Shown one piece after another: positions 17,555-26,618 of a stretch of DNA of 64,000 nucleotides. The notes beneath the pieces were generated by a model. That model was not told the DNA's origin. It was given only the letters and a program-made list of their open reading frames with translations, and searched no databases. This DNA is from Nitrospira sp. (GTDB lineage Bacteria; Nitrospirota; Nitrospiria; Nitrospirales; Nitrospiraceae), in contig JARFPM010000012.1 of the NCBI GenBank assembly GCA_030444405.1, positions 19,923 through 83,922 of the forward strand, given 5' to 3'. A program made the position numbers and the translations under genes. Positions within the stretch are counted from its first letter, which is position 1; each line of letters opens with the position of its first letter.

Positions 17555-17836
17555 CGCCCTCGCCGCCCCAGAGCGCCGGATGGCGACCCGATGGCTACCG
17601 TCGGTACACCAAGGGCTTGTCCCAGCCAGCTCGTCCTTCAGCGCGGACCGAATTTGGGTTTCCCAATGCATGTGCCGCGCTACCTTCGCGGCGGGCAACT
17701 CTTCTTGAAGTTGGCCGGCAAAGGCCTTGCTTCAGAGCCATCGCCGATTCCTCGATTGCCAGTGCTTCATTCAGCAACTTGGCGGCGGTATCCCACAACG
17801 GACCTTTGCCGCTCTGAGCGCACTTCTGGTTCGCAT
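17555..17836 (-). pseudogene. Frameshifted relic of an unrecognised gene
   Basis: On the minus strand ATG 17836 follows GAAAGGAG. Coding-like sequence then continues but switches frame at least twice: GKGPLWDTAAKLLNEALA in one frame, then AFAGQLQEELPAAKVARHMH and LKDELAGTSPWCTDGSHRVA in another. One extra G around 17719-17724 explains the main shift. The frame then runs without stop into the antisense of the upstream gene, so the 3' end is probably lost. Family not recognised. Confidence 0.45.
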
Positions 17837-17964
17837 GCCAGACTCCTTTCTTGTTCAATTGCCGGTATCCCCCGCTTAGGCTGATACTTCGTATCACTGA
17901 TCGCGTATCTACTCACTTTCGGGCTTCATAACTGACATAGGACGGTGTTTTTGCTATAAGTGCG

Positions 17965-18201
17965 ATGCGACGGATCAACGTCGGTTCAGAATATGGGTCT
18001 CAACACGCATACTCAACATTATTAGCCGCGGAGGCGGTTCACGAATTGAAGCGCGCAGACGATTCCCTCGCTGAAAAGGTCAATGACCCTACGACATTTC
18101 TGCATCGTGTGGACCTGGACAGATGCCCCCTTACGCCGCCGATGGAGCTGGACCGCTTACTAGGGCGCCACGGAGTCGTACTGGCTGAGACCAGGAGGTG
18201 A
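17965..18201 (+). CDS. Hypothetical 78-aa protein, doubtful
   Basis: Open frame with ATG at 17965 and no clear ribosome binding site, ending 6 bases before the sulfatase start. It is rich in charged residues (VHELKRADDSLAEKVND). No signal, membrane segment or known motif. It may be a relic, or simply the sulfatase leader region. Confidence 0.22.
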   Translation: MRRINVGSEYGSQHAYSTLLAAEAVHELKRADDSLAEKVNDPTTFLHRVDLDRCPLTPPMELDRLLGRHGVVLAETRR

Positions 18202-18207
18202 GCTGAG

Positions 18208-19705
18208 ATGACAACCCGCACGTTTGTCGTTAGGCTGCGAGGTGCTTGGATCAGGTCTTTAGTCACTGGAGCAGCAGTGATTGGTTTGACGCTGCAAGCA
18301 GTCGCAGCAGTACCCGCCTCGCCGTTGGAGAAACCGAACATTATCATGATCATGACGGACGACGTCGGGTATTGGAACGTAGGCGCATACAGCCATGGCA
18401 TGATGGTCCCCACCCCGAATATCGACCGCATCGCCAAAGAGGGCATCCTCTTTACCGATCACTATGCGGAGCCGACCTGTACTCCTGCACGGGCGGCGTT
18501 TATCACGGGGCAGATGCCGATCCGAACATCCGACACTCGCCGAAGTGCTGAAAGCGCTGGGGTATCGTTCCGGTCAGTTCGGTAAGAACCACGTCGGCGA
18601 CCGCAACGAACATCTGCCTACCGTTCACGGTTTCGATGAGTTCTTCGGAAATCTGTATCACCTCAATACCGAGGAAGAACCGGAGCAACCGGACTGGCCG
18701 AAGGATGCCCCGTTCAACCGGCGCATGCTTCCCAGAGGCGTCCTTGATTGTGTCGCGACGGAACGCGAGACGCCGGAAGAAGACCCGCGGTTCGGGAAAT
18801 GGGGTAAACAGCAATGCGCGGACACGGGCCCGCTCACGTCGAAGCGGATGGAGACCGTGGACGAGGAATTCCTGGACCGGACCCTCCGGTTCATCGACAA
18901 AGCGGTCAAAGATCGCAAGCCCTTCTTCGCCTACTACAACCCCACGCGGATGCATATCTACACGCATTTGAGGGCCGACCATCAAAGCTGGGCCGCGCCT
19001 TTTTCGTCCGATTACGACCTTTACGGCAGCGGCATGATGGAACTCGACCAGTATGCCGGAAAGATCCTCAGCAAGCTCGATGACCTTCGTATCGCCGACA
19101 ACACCATCGTGCTCTTCACTGCAGATAACGGTGCCATGGCGGCCTGGTGGCCGGACGGCGGTACAACGCCGTTCCGTGGGGAAAAAGCGACGACGTGGGA
19201 GGGCGGACTGAGGGTGCCGATGCTGATCCGGTGGCCGGGGAAAATCCCGGCTGGGAGCGTCTCGAACGGGATTCAAAGCCATATGGATCTGTTCACCACG
19301 CTGGCTGAAGCCGCCGGCGCGGCGAACGTTGCCCAAAAGCTGAAGGACAGCCACAAGGTGCACATCGACGGGATCAACAACTTGGAGCATTGGTTTGGGA
19401 AAGGGCAGTCAAGCCGGAATCAGTTCATTTATTACAATGAGAATGAACTGACGGCGATTCGGATCGGCCCCTGGAAAGCTCATTTCAAACAGCGCGAGGG
19501 ATTCTTCGACTATAACAAGCCCAGCTTTCTGATCTTTAATCTGCGGATGGATCCCATCGAGCGGCATGATGGCATCCGCTCGAACGATATGGCCATGAAG
19601 AAAGCGTGGCTGGGCGGATTGCTCCAGCAGGCGCTGGCCGAACATTTCACTTCCTTGCAACAGTTTCCTCCACGTCAAAAAGGCGGAAGTTTGCGTCCGG
19701 ATTAA
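18208..19705 (+). pseudogene. Exported arylsulfatase broken just after its active site
   Basis: The first frame (18208-18585) encodes a signal peptide, the metal-binding MTDDVG and the formylglycine site CTPARAAFITGQ. The rest of the enzyme continues in another frame from about 18522: HPTLAEVLKALGY, TADNGAMAAWWPDGG and a full C-terminal half to 19705. Relatives carry roughly 15-20 residues between these parts, so a small deletion that also shifts the frame seems to have happened around 18519-18535. AGGAGG upstream supports ATG 18208. If functional it would be an FGE client; as read, it makes only a 125-aa product. Confidence 0.85.
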
Positions 19706-20264
19706 ACGGTAATGCGATCAGATTTCCATGATCCGGCATTTGATCACAGCCTTTGCAGCGTGACTATCTACTTCTCCAGAACGATGCGGCGCTATTCAAC
19801 GCCGGCTTGCAATACGGTCTTTCTCGCCTCGGACATCCCAGAGAAGAAGAGCTCCCCAGGAAATGGTCGAAGGCCTGGCGCGAATTCGCAATATCCGAAA
19901 GGTCTGCGGCATCGACATGACCGCTGTGAAATGACCCCACGAAGCCGGAGGGATGAAAGGCCACGGGTATTGGTACACGAACCCCTGGTCACTAACGACA
20001 TTCCGGCCCTGCTCAACTTCCGGTTGCCGCCTGACCGCCGTGGGCTCCTCCATTTGATGGGACGAGGACAAGATTTATATGCTGGTTCTTAAGAGTATCC
20101 GGAGCGCACCCTACGCACTTGAAGAGCCTATGGCTGACCACGGAGCGAACGATGCTAAAATGGGCGATCAGCCCTCCTGAATCAATAACGCGCACGATGT
20201 CCATGACCGCCTTCGTGATGGCTCTCTTCCCGGTCTTATTGTGGTTGCGGAGAGCTATCTTGCC
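19706..20264 (+). other. Gene-poor stretch with a possible hydrolase relic
   Basis: No convincing intact gene. Read in the frame through 19951, bases ~19951-20070 encode KGHGYWYTNPW and nearby frames continue 'TNDIPALLNFRLPPDRRG'. This resembles the end of an alpha/beta hydrolase (DUF900-like), broken by frame changes. This is a weak resemblance. No terminator-like hairpin was seen. Confidence 0.25.
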
Positions 20265-21650
20265 ATGAATCGCATTCCCCATCATGCGCTTCTATTCCTC
20301 CTCGGCATCCTCGTCGGGTGCGACTACGTCCGTCCGACTCTCAATGCGCCGTTGAAACAATGGGAGCCTGGAGGGGGCTACCGGTTCGCGAATGTCTCCC
20401 AGGGGGGGGAGGACAACTCCGACAGTCTACTAGTCATCGCCACGTTTTCCGGCGGGGGAACCCGCGCTTCAGCTCTCGCCTTCGGAGTGTTGCGGGAACT
20501 CGCGCGCCAGCAAATAGTCTGGGAAGGACAGCGCAAGCGGTTCCTCGATGAACTGGACTCCATCTCTGCCTTGTCCGGGGGGACCTTCACGGCCGGGTAC
20601 TATGTGCTGCACGGCGACCAGATCTTTCATGATTTCGAGCCCCGGTTCCTGAGAAAGGACTGGGAGAGTGAACTTCGTTCGCGCATTCTGCGTTCTCCCA
20701 GTAACTGGATTCGCTTGTGGTCGCCGTACTTTGGACGCACGCACATCTTGGCTGAATTGGTGGACGAGGCGTTGTTCAATGGCAAGACATACGGAGATCT
20801 GCTCCAGCGGCGGCGGCGACCGATGCTCACCATCCATGCTACGGACATGGCCACGCTCTCGCGCTTCGAGTTCGAGCAAACCCAGTTCGATTGGATTTGT
20901 TCCGACCTGGCCCAATTACCGCTTGCCCGGGCGTCGGCCGCGTCGGCGGCGTTGCCGCTGATGCTCAGTCCGATCACGTTCAAGAACTACGCAGGAACGT
21001 GTGGATTCGAATACTCCAAGGGCATCGTCGAATCGGCCCTCAAGCAGAGCGGAACAGCGGCTCAACGTGCGAAGGAATATCTTTCCTATCTTGACGCACA
21101 CAAACGACCGTATATCCACTTGCTCGATGGAGGCTTGTCTGACAACATGGCCCTCCGAGCCGTGCTGGAGGCACGCAATCTTGCCGGAGGCGTAGAGAAG
21201 CTCCTGCAGTACATGCGCGTGACGAACGTGAAGAAATTCGTCATTCTCGCGGTGAGCGCTGAGACCAGCCCGGACGTGATGGACTTTGGAAGCTATCAGA
21301 TCCCGACTCTCGCCCAAGCCATGCGGTCTCTCGTTGATGTGCCGATCAACCGTTATTCCACCGACACGGTTTCGCTCATGCGTCAGGCCGTGAAGCGGAC
21401 GCGTGACGAACTCGGTCAACGGACGAGGCCAGCCGACAGCCCATTCGCCGAGAATGCCGACATCTATTTCATCAACGCGAGTCTCAGTGAGGTCGTCGAT
21501 CCTGATGAACGGGGCGCGCTGATGAAAATTCCGACGGGCCTCTCCTTGACGGATGAACAGATCGACCGACTGCTCCTTGCTGCGTCTCGATTGATCAGAG
21601 GCGATCCTGAATTTCAACGGCTCATGAAGGATATTGATGCTGGCAACTGA
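20265..21650 (+). CDS. Patatin-like phospholipase lipoprotein
   Basis: A 461-aa lipoprotein (lipobox LVGC) of the patatin fold. The oxyanion loop is FSGGGTRASA (near residue 70), the nucleophile motif is ISALSGGTFTA with Ser in SGG, and the catalytic Asp is in LLDGGLSDN. These proteins hydrolyse lipid acyl esters. The C-terminal part contains a further helical domain ('LTDEQIDRLLLAASRLI'). The open frame starts at 20241, but the signal peptide begins at ATG 20265. Confidence 0.87.
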   Translation: MNRIPHHALLFLLGILVGCDYVRPTLNAPLKQWEPGGGYRFANVSQGGEDNSDSLLVIATFSGGGTRASALAFGVLRELARQQIVWEGQRKRFLDELDSISALSGGTFTAGYYVLHGDQIFHDFEPRFLRKDWESELRSRILRSPSNWIRLWSPYFGRTHILAELVDEALFNGKTYGDLLQRRRRPMLTIHATDMATLSRFEFEQTQFDWICSDLAQLPLARASAASAALPLMLSPITFKNYAGTCGFEYSKGIVESALKQSGTAAQRAKEYLSYLDAHKRPYIHLLDGGLSDNMALRAVLEARNLAGGVEKLLQYMRVTNVKKFVILAVSAETSPDVMDFGSYQIPTLAQAMRSLVDVPINRYSTDTVSLMRQAVKRTRDELGQRTRPADSPFAENADIYFINASLSEVVDPDERGALMKIPTGLSLTDEQIDRLLLAASRLIRGDPEFQRLMKDIDAGN

Positions 21651-22028
21651 CGAAGTGGTGGACCAGGCAAGATAAAAGACCACGCTGTATTGGTCGTAGG
21701 AGGTCCTGCCTATCAGCGTCGCGGTTGAGCCGATCGACTCCCCCGTACGAATCCCGTAAAGATCCAGATGGAGCCTGGCATACCCGCTTTGCTTTTGCAG
21801 CCTATCAGATGGAAGCCGAGGGTACACACGTCCGCATCATCAACTCTCCGCGGCTCGGTTGGATCAACGGAAGACCGAACGATCCTTGCATCGAAGAAAT
21901 ACCATCCAGTCTCGTCTGAACCGTACCGTCGAGAGCCTTACGCTCATCCGAGGCTTCGAGGAAACGCATCAGCGATCTTTCCGCTTCAACGCTCGGGTCC
22001 CTTGAACTGCCTACCTCCCACGTGAGCA
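21651..22028. other. Intergenic stretch without a supported gene
   Basis: Open frames of 64-85 codons exist on both strands, but none has a convincing start or motif. Coding-like bias drifts between frames, so old relics are possible. No hairpin followed by a T run was seen. Confidence 0.4.
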
Positions 22029-22262
22029 TTAAGACGATTGGTCCTTGCGTGGCCGCCCAACCGGCAGCTTTCCCTTTCTCTTCTTGAACCGTTTCCCCTT
22101 TTCCAGTTTTTGGAGCGTGGATTGGATCGCGGATTCGACAACACCGGTGAGCGTCAACTTTGGACTCCAGTAGACGACGGTTCGCAACCGCTCGACCATA
22201 TCGGCAGAAAGAGACAGCGTGACTCTTTCCTTTCGTTTCGTGGTCTGCCGTTTCTGTTTCAT
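22029..22262 (-). CDS. Small ribbon-helix-helix-like DNA-binding protein
   Basis: A 77-aa very basic protein. 'ERVTLSLSADMVERLRTVVYW' looks like the strand and first helix of a CopG/RHH domain, followed by 'TGVVESAIQSTLQKLEKGKR' and a Lys/Arg-rich tail ending in PVGRPRKDQ, an AT-hook-like GRPRK motif. GGAGGAG eight bases before the ATG is a good ribosome site. No partner toxin is adjacent, so a regulator or solitary antitoxin is possible. Confidence 0.65.
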   Translation of the reverse strand: MKQKRQTTKRKERVTLSLSADMVERLRTVVYWSPKLTLTGVVESAIQSTLQKLEKGKRFKKRKGKLPVGRPRKDQSS

Positions 22263-22544
22263 CTGTTCATCTCCTCCACCATGTGGCTGCTCTCTGCATT
22301 CGAGGCTTATACTTGCATATCATGCTCCATTCCGTACAAGCAAGTGGACTTTGCGGTCCGGCCCCGTCTTGAACGTCGGAGGCGAAGAGAGCTGACGTGA
22401 GCACCCTCTATCGCTTATCTACGGCTTATCGATAGAAATCAACGACGCAGAGAAGGGTTGCTGGGATCACAATCCAATGCCGAACCCTCCGCCACCGCCG
22501 ATTCTGCCGCCCGAGCCTCCGAATACTCCGATCGAGAAGCCCGG

Positions 22545-23027
22545 CTATGGGCGAACACAGTCTGGAGATTGCGCCGGCCACGTGTGCAGATGTTTCACGA
22601 TCAACACAGGGTACCGATATTCAACATCATCAAGGTGGTCGATCTTTGCCCCGGATACTTCTCCGACGATCGTCATCCTTGTTCCCTCGACAATGGTCGC
22701 GGGATCGAGAAACTCCTGCTGCATGGCAAGGAATCGCCCCTGCGATTGTTGACGGTCAAGAATCGGCCTCTCCTTCTTATCGAGCGGCAATTGCAGAAGT
22801 TCGATCTGCGTTCCATTCTTCAGTCGTCTGGCCTTCAGCACCTCCCCTCCGAATGCCACGATCTTGCTCCTATATAAATCAGGGACGGCCACGAGTTCAC
22901 GAAACGTAACTGCTCGGTCGACCAGAGGCTCCACCGCTTCAGGAATCACTGGCTGCGAGGAACAGGCTGGGACCAGAACCAACATCACCCACCACCAAGA
23001 GTTGAATGACGTAAGACGCATGTTCAT
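22545..23027 (-). CDS. Slp-family outer membrane lipoprotein, possibly cut by a stop
   Basis: A 160-aa lipoprotein (lipobox VPAC) matching Slp: 'TFRELVAVPDLYRSKIVAFGGEVL', then 'NGTQIELLQLPLD', 'GRFLA' and 'TIVGEVSGAKI'. Slp proteins are induced in stationary phase or starvation in enterobacteria. The frame stops at a TAG (22545-22547), but beyond it the same frame continues for 25 codons with a Gly/Phe-rich tail (PGFSIGVFGGSGGRIGGG ...) to a TGA at 22467. Such Gly-rich ends are common in these proteins, so the TAG may replace a Tyr codon. Confidence 0.78.
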   Translation of the reverse strand: MNMRLTSFNSWWWVMLVLVPACSSQPVIPEAVEPLVDRAVTFRELVAVPDLYRSKIVAFGGEVLKARRLKNGTQIELLQLPLDKKERPILDRQQSQGRFLAMQQEFLDPATIVEGTRMTIVGEVSGAKIDHLDDVEYRYPVLIVKHLHTWPAQSPDCVRP

Positions 23028-23187
23028 ACTATAGCGCCATGGACATGCCGTTTCTACACAGTCATGCTTGTCGAGCGTCGAACAAGGGTCTTCCCCACTG
23101 TCCTTACTTCAGCTATGATGCACCGTTGCGCCGAAACATGTGAGACACGCTCACTCGTCGAGGACCTATCCGCGTAGAGAGGTGCTG

Positions 23188-23844
23188 ATGTTACGACTCA
23201 TGCTGGCCGTCATGCTGCTGCTCATGCCGTTTGGCCTTTCCTCTTGTGACAAAGCGTATATGGCGACGATGGAGAAGATGGGCTATGCCAAACGTGACAT
23301 CCTCAGCAACCGCGTCAAATCAGCGCGAGACGCCCAGGAAGACGCGAAGAAAGAGATTCAGAGCACGCTGGAGCAATTCGGACAAGTGGTTTCCTATGAA
23401 GGGGGAGATCTGGAAGCCACCTATAAGAAGCTGAGCGGTGAACTGCAGACGAGTGAAGACAGTGCCAAATCGGTCCGAAAACGGATTGCGGACGTCGAAA
23501 GCGTGGCCGATGCGCTCTTTTCGGAGTGGGAAGAAGAACTGGGGCACTATTCTAGCGCCGACCTGCGACGGAAGAGCCAGGCCAAACTCACCCAAACCAA
23601 GGGCCGCTACCGAGAGATGCTCGCGGCCATGAAACGGGCCGAACAGCGGATTGAACCGGTCCTCAAACCGTTGCGCGATCAGGTGCTCTACCTGAAACAC
23701 AATCTGAACGCCCGCGCGCTCGCTGCCATCAAGGGAGAACTCGTAAAAGTCGACGCGCAGGTCGATCAGCTGGTCAAAGACATGAACCGTTCCATCGCCG
23801 AGGCCGACAAGTTCATTCAGTCGATGGAGAAGGAATCGGACTGA
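23188..23844 (+). CDS. DUF2959 lipoprotein, helical
   Basis: A 218-aa lipoprotein (lipobox LSSC) followed by an almost wholly helical, charged body: 'AYMATMEKMGYAKRDIL', 'KSARDAQEDAKKEIQST' and 'RIADVESVADALFSEWEEEL'. These are hallmarks of DUF2959. Function unknown. ATG 23188 is preceded by AGAGGTG; the longer open frame from 23140 lacks a signal peptide at its start. The zinc peptidase gene follows after 24 bases, so the three genes to 25172 may form an operon. Confidence 0.82.
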   Translation: MLRLMLAVMLLLMPFGLSSCDKAYMATMEKMGYAKRDILSNRVKSARDAQEDAKKEIQSTLEQFGQVVSYEGGDLEATYKKLSGELQTSEDSAKSVRKRIADVESVADALFSEWEEELGHYSSADLRRKSQAKLTQTKGRYREMLAAMKRAEQRIEPVLKPLRDQVLYLKHNLNARALAAIKGELVKVDAQVDQLVKDMNRSIAEADKFIQSMEKESD

Positions 23845-23868
23845 GGTGCGGCGTGAGGGAGGGCGCCT

Positions 23869-24729
23869 ATGCGTATCGACGGCCAACGCGAAAGCGACAA
23901 CATCGAAGATCGTCGCGGCATGGGCCCGGCCCGCATCGGGAGAGGCGGCCTCGGCATCGGCACCATTGTGCTGGCGCTCGCCGTCAGTTACTTCACAGGC
24001 GTCAATCCCATGACCGTGCTGAATCTCCTTACCGGCGTCCAGAGTATGACCGAAGTGTCCGCCCCATCTGAGTCCGGCCCGGTCGGCGCCCCTCAAGACC
24101 AACTGGGCAGGTTTGCCTCCGTCGTCCTTGCAGACACCGAGACTACCTGGCGAAACCTTCTCGGTCCTCGGTATGAGGACCCACGTCTGGTGCTCTTTTC
24201 AGGGGCCGTGCAATCGGCATGCGGTACCACGTCGTCGGCCGTTGGTCCGTTCTATTGCCCCAACGATCACCGGGTCTATTTGGACCTTGCCTTCTTCGAT
24301 GAAATGGCGCATCGTCTTGGAGCGGCGGGTGACTTTGCTCAGGCCTATGTGATCGCCCACGAGGTCGGCCATCACGTGCAAAATCTCCTGGGCATTGCGG
24401 AAAAGGTTCACCGCCTCCAGCGACAGGTATCTGAAGTGGAAGGAAACGCGCTGTCGGTCCGTCTGGAACTCCAAGCCGATTGTTATGCCGGAGTGTGGGG
24501 TCATCACGCCAACCGAGAACGAAACTTGATCGAGCCCGGCGATTTCGAAGAAGGTCTCCGCGCGGCAGCGGCCATCGGTGACGATCGATTGCAGAAAATG
24601 TCGCGGGGCCATGTGCAACCGGAAAGCTGGACCCACGGTTCATCCGAACAGCGGATGACCTGGCTCAGGCGCGGTCTCGAGTCCGGTGACCCCTCTGTCT
24701 GTAACACGTTCGACACGAAACGACTATGA
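23869..24729 (+). CDS. Membrane-anchored neutral zinc metallopeptidase (YpfJ/KPN_02809 family)
   Basis: A 286-aa protein: an N-terminal cytoplasmic RESDNIEDRRG segment, one membrane span (~residues 32-48), then the peptidase domain with the zinc motif HEVGHHVQ (~residue 163) and the Cys-containing 'CGTTSSAVGPFYCPNDHRVYLD' pattern. 'ELQADCYAGVW' gives the third ligand region. Family members are presumed zinc endopeptidases of unknown substrate. GAGGGAGGG precedes the start. The stop overlaps the FUN14 gene start (ATGA). Confidence 0.88.
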   Translation: MRIDGQRESDNIEDRRGMGPARIGRGGLGIGTIVLALAVSYFTGVNPMTVLNLLTGVQSMTEVSAPSESGPVGAPQDQLGRFASVVLADTETTWRNLLGPRYEDPRLVLFSGAVQSACGTTSSAVGPFYCPNDHRVYLDLAFFDEMAHRLGAAGDFAQAYVIAHEVGHHVQNLLGIAEKVHRLQRQVSEVEGNALSVRLELQADCYAGVWGHHANRERNLIEPGDFEEGLRAAAAIGDDRLQKMSRGHVQPESWTHGSSEQRMTWLRRGLESGDPSVCNTFDTKRL

Positions 24730-25172
24730 GCAACGTACCAGCACAATCTCAGAGTGGCTTTTTAGAAAAGACGCTGGGAACTCTCACGTCCGACCCTCCC
24801 TGGGCGGCCAAATCGTTTCTCACCGCCAGCGCGGCGACTGTTGCTGGGGTTGGCGCCTGGCTCACCGACATGATGTCGCCGGCTCTCGCCCGTGGGGGTG
24901 CCAGCTTCCTGGGAGGGTTTTTGCTCGGCTGGGCATTGCGGAAAACCGTGAAACTGGCTCTCTTGATCGCCGGCTCATTGCTGGTGCTCATTGCCGTCCT
25001 GAAAACGACGGGCTGGATTCACCTGGATTGGACCTTGATCCAAGCGGATGCGACTCGTACGCTTGATTGGGCTCGAGGCAAAGCCCAGGGTTTCAAAGAA
25101 GTGCTGACCGGCTATCTCCCCTCAGCCGCTGCCACCGGCGTCGGAGCATTTTTCGGATTTCGCAATAAGTAA
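24726..25172 (+). CDS. FUN14-domain membrane protein
   Basis: A 148-aa protein with three hydrophobic stretches, of which 'GASFLGGFLLGWALRKTVKL' is the characteristic FUN14 segment, followed by 'AGSLLVLIAVLKTTGWIHLDW'. Bacterial and archaeal FUN14 proteins have no settled role. The start overlaps the peptidase stop by 4 bases, so the two are probably translated together. Confidence 0.75.
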   Translation: MSNVPAQSQSGFLEKTLGTLTSDPPWAAKSFLTASAATVAGVGAWLTDMMSPALARGGASFLGGFLLGWALRKTVKLALLIAGSLLVLIAVLKTTGWIHLDWTLIQADATRTLDWARGKAQGFKEVLTGYLPSAAATGVGAFFGFRNK

Positions 25173-25190
25173 CCGCGTATTTCATGCCCA

Positions 25191-25559
25191 TCAATTGTTT
25201 TTCCTCACTGACCTAACATCTAGTGTTCCCAGAAAATGCGCCTCGATTGTGACCTGATCGCCGCCCTTAAGCATGACGGTTCCCATTTGACAGATGGTTG
25301 CATAGATCGCAGCAACAGTCCCGGTTTCATCCTCCACTGAGAATGTCTGTATACACTTCTCCAGCTTGGTGTTGTTGCCGATAAAGTGATTCATGCGGTA
25401 GTTTCGCACTGTGCCCTCAACCTGGACGACTTTCATCTTGTAGGCTTCCGGATACGTGATCAGGGAATCGATTTTGACCGGCTCCGCCGCCCAGCCGGCA
25501 GGAGCAAACAGCGTAAGGGTCAGCATCGTCAGTCCCACCAATCTCATCGTCAGCCTCAT
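25191..25559 (-). CDS. Small exported OB-fold-like protein
   Basis: A 122-aa exported protein: signal peptide ending GWA-A, then strands reading 'KIDSLITYPEAYKMKVVQVEGTV' and 'KGGDQVTIEAHFLGTLDVRSV'. This is typical of small nucleic-acid or ligand-binding OB folds found in lipoproteins, including the Slp protein nearby. AGGAGG seven bases before ATG 25559 sets the start. Convergent with the FUN14 gene, 18 bases away. Confidence 0.65.
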   Translation of the reverse strand: MRLTMRLVGLTMLTLTLFAPAGWAAEPVKIDSLITYPEAYKMKVVQVEGTVRNYRMNHFIGNNTKLEKCIQTFSVEDETGTVAAIYATICQMGTVMLKGGDQVTIEAHFLGTLDVRSVRKNN

Positions 25560-25621
25560 CGCAGTGCCTCCTATGTTTGAAACATGATTTTGCATCCTGA
25601 GCATTCTAGGTCACTTCGGCG

Positions 25622-26533
25622 CTACAGAACGTGGCGCAGGGCTTGACCCGTCGCCGCACTGTAGGCCTCCGCAAAGGTATGCACCTCGATCACTTGGATG
25701 GATCGCTCAACTCCAGTGAAATTGAGATGGCTGTTATCCACTGCATCGGGCACAATCATCGTGGTCTTTCTGAGATCCCGACAGGCACTCATCTTATCCA
25801 CGAGTCGCCCCACGGCTTGGATCTCCGCGTTCGGCTCGATCGTCCCCGACATACAGACATCTCCGCGAATCGGATCGCCGAGCAGTGCGGCGGCAATGCC
25901 CACAGCGAAAATCCCTCCCGCACTGGTGCCATCCAACCGAGCCGGGACCAGGATGCGCACACTCAAGTATCGGGGGTCATATCCCACTGCCCTCGTCGCA
26001 ACCGCGACAGCCGTATGAAATGAATGGACGGATACGGGCATCAAGTTTGAATCGCCAAAAATCTCAGGCCCCTTTCCATCAGCCTTGTACGCGACCGTGA
26101 GTTGCGCCACAAATCCGGTCCATGAGCCGGTAATGGAGCCGACCTTATCCTGACCAACAGTCAAAAGGGGTACTGGCAGAGACACTTCGGGAAACGGCAA
26201 CGGCTTCCTTCTCTCTTGTGGCTGGGGAAATCCGGAAGCGATGCTATTCGCAATTGCCGGGGAAAGAATGCCGCCTTGTGAAGATTTCGGCGCCGGGGAA
26301 ATGGTCACCGGCGAATAGGTCTTTGCCTCGCCGAGTTGCCGACAACCCGGCCATTCACGATCCGTGTACAGATCCGCTTGCCCTCGCCGAGGACACACCC
26401 AGGTCTCGCCCAGTGCCGAATGTATGGAAACATCGTTTCCGATGAAGTAGGCCAGAAACAATAGTGCAGCCAGGCGCTGCAAGTGCTGACGATTTAGAGG
26501 GTCTTCCACCACGTATACCCTTGTCTTTGGCAC
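25622..26533 (-). CDS. Exported Lon-type (S16) peptidase domain without ATPase
   Basis: A 303-aa protein with an N-terminal hydrophobic segment (~residues 19-37). Its C-terminal third is the Lon proteolytic domain: catalytic Ser in DGTSAGGIFAVG, then 'DVCMSGTIEPNAEIQAVGRL' and the catalytic Lys in VDKMSA. There is no AAA+ module, so substrate unfolding must come from elsewhere or be unnecessary. Such lone Lon domains at the membrane are uncommon. The start codon is GTG at 26533. It lies next to the small OB-fold gene on the same strand (62-base gap). Confidence 0.72.
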   Translation of the reverse strand: MPKTRVYVVEDPLNRQHLQRLAALLFLAYFIGNDVSIHSALGETWVCPRRGQADLYTDREWPGCRQLGEAKTYSPVTISPAPKSSQGGILSPAIANSIASGFPQPQERRKPLPFPEVSLPVPLLTVGQDKVGSITGSWTGFVAQLTVAYKADGKGPEIFGDSNLMPVSVHSFHTAVAVATRAVGYDPRYLSVRILVPARLDGTSAGGIFAVGIAAALLGDPIRGDVCMSGTIEPNAEIQAVGRLVDKMSACRDLRKTTMIVPDAVDNSHLNFTGVERSIQVIEVHTFAEAYSAATGQALRHVL

Positions 26534-26618
26534 ATACCGGCATCTGAAGCCTATCGCTCAAAACGAGGTTCGTCAAAAACAGCGGGGATTGTAGAACAAG
26601 AGAAGAAGACGGCGGTTG

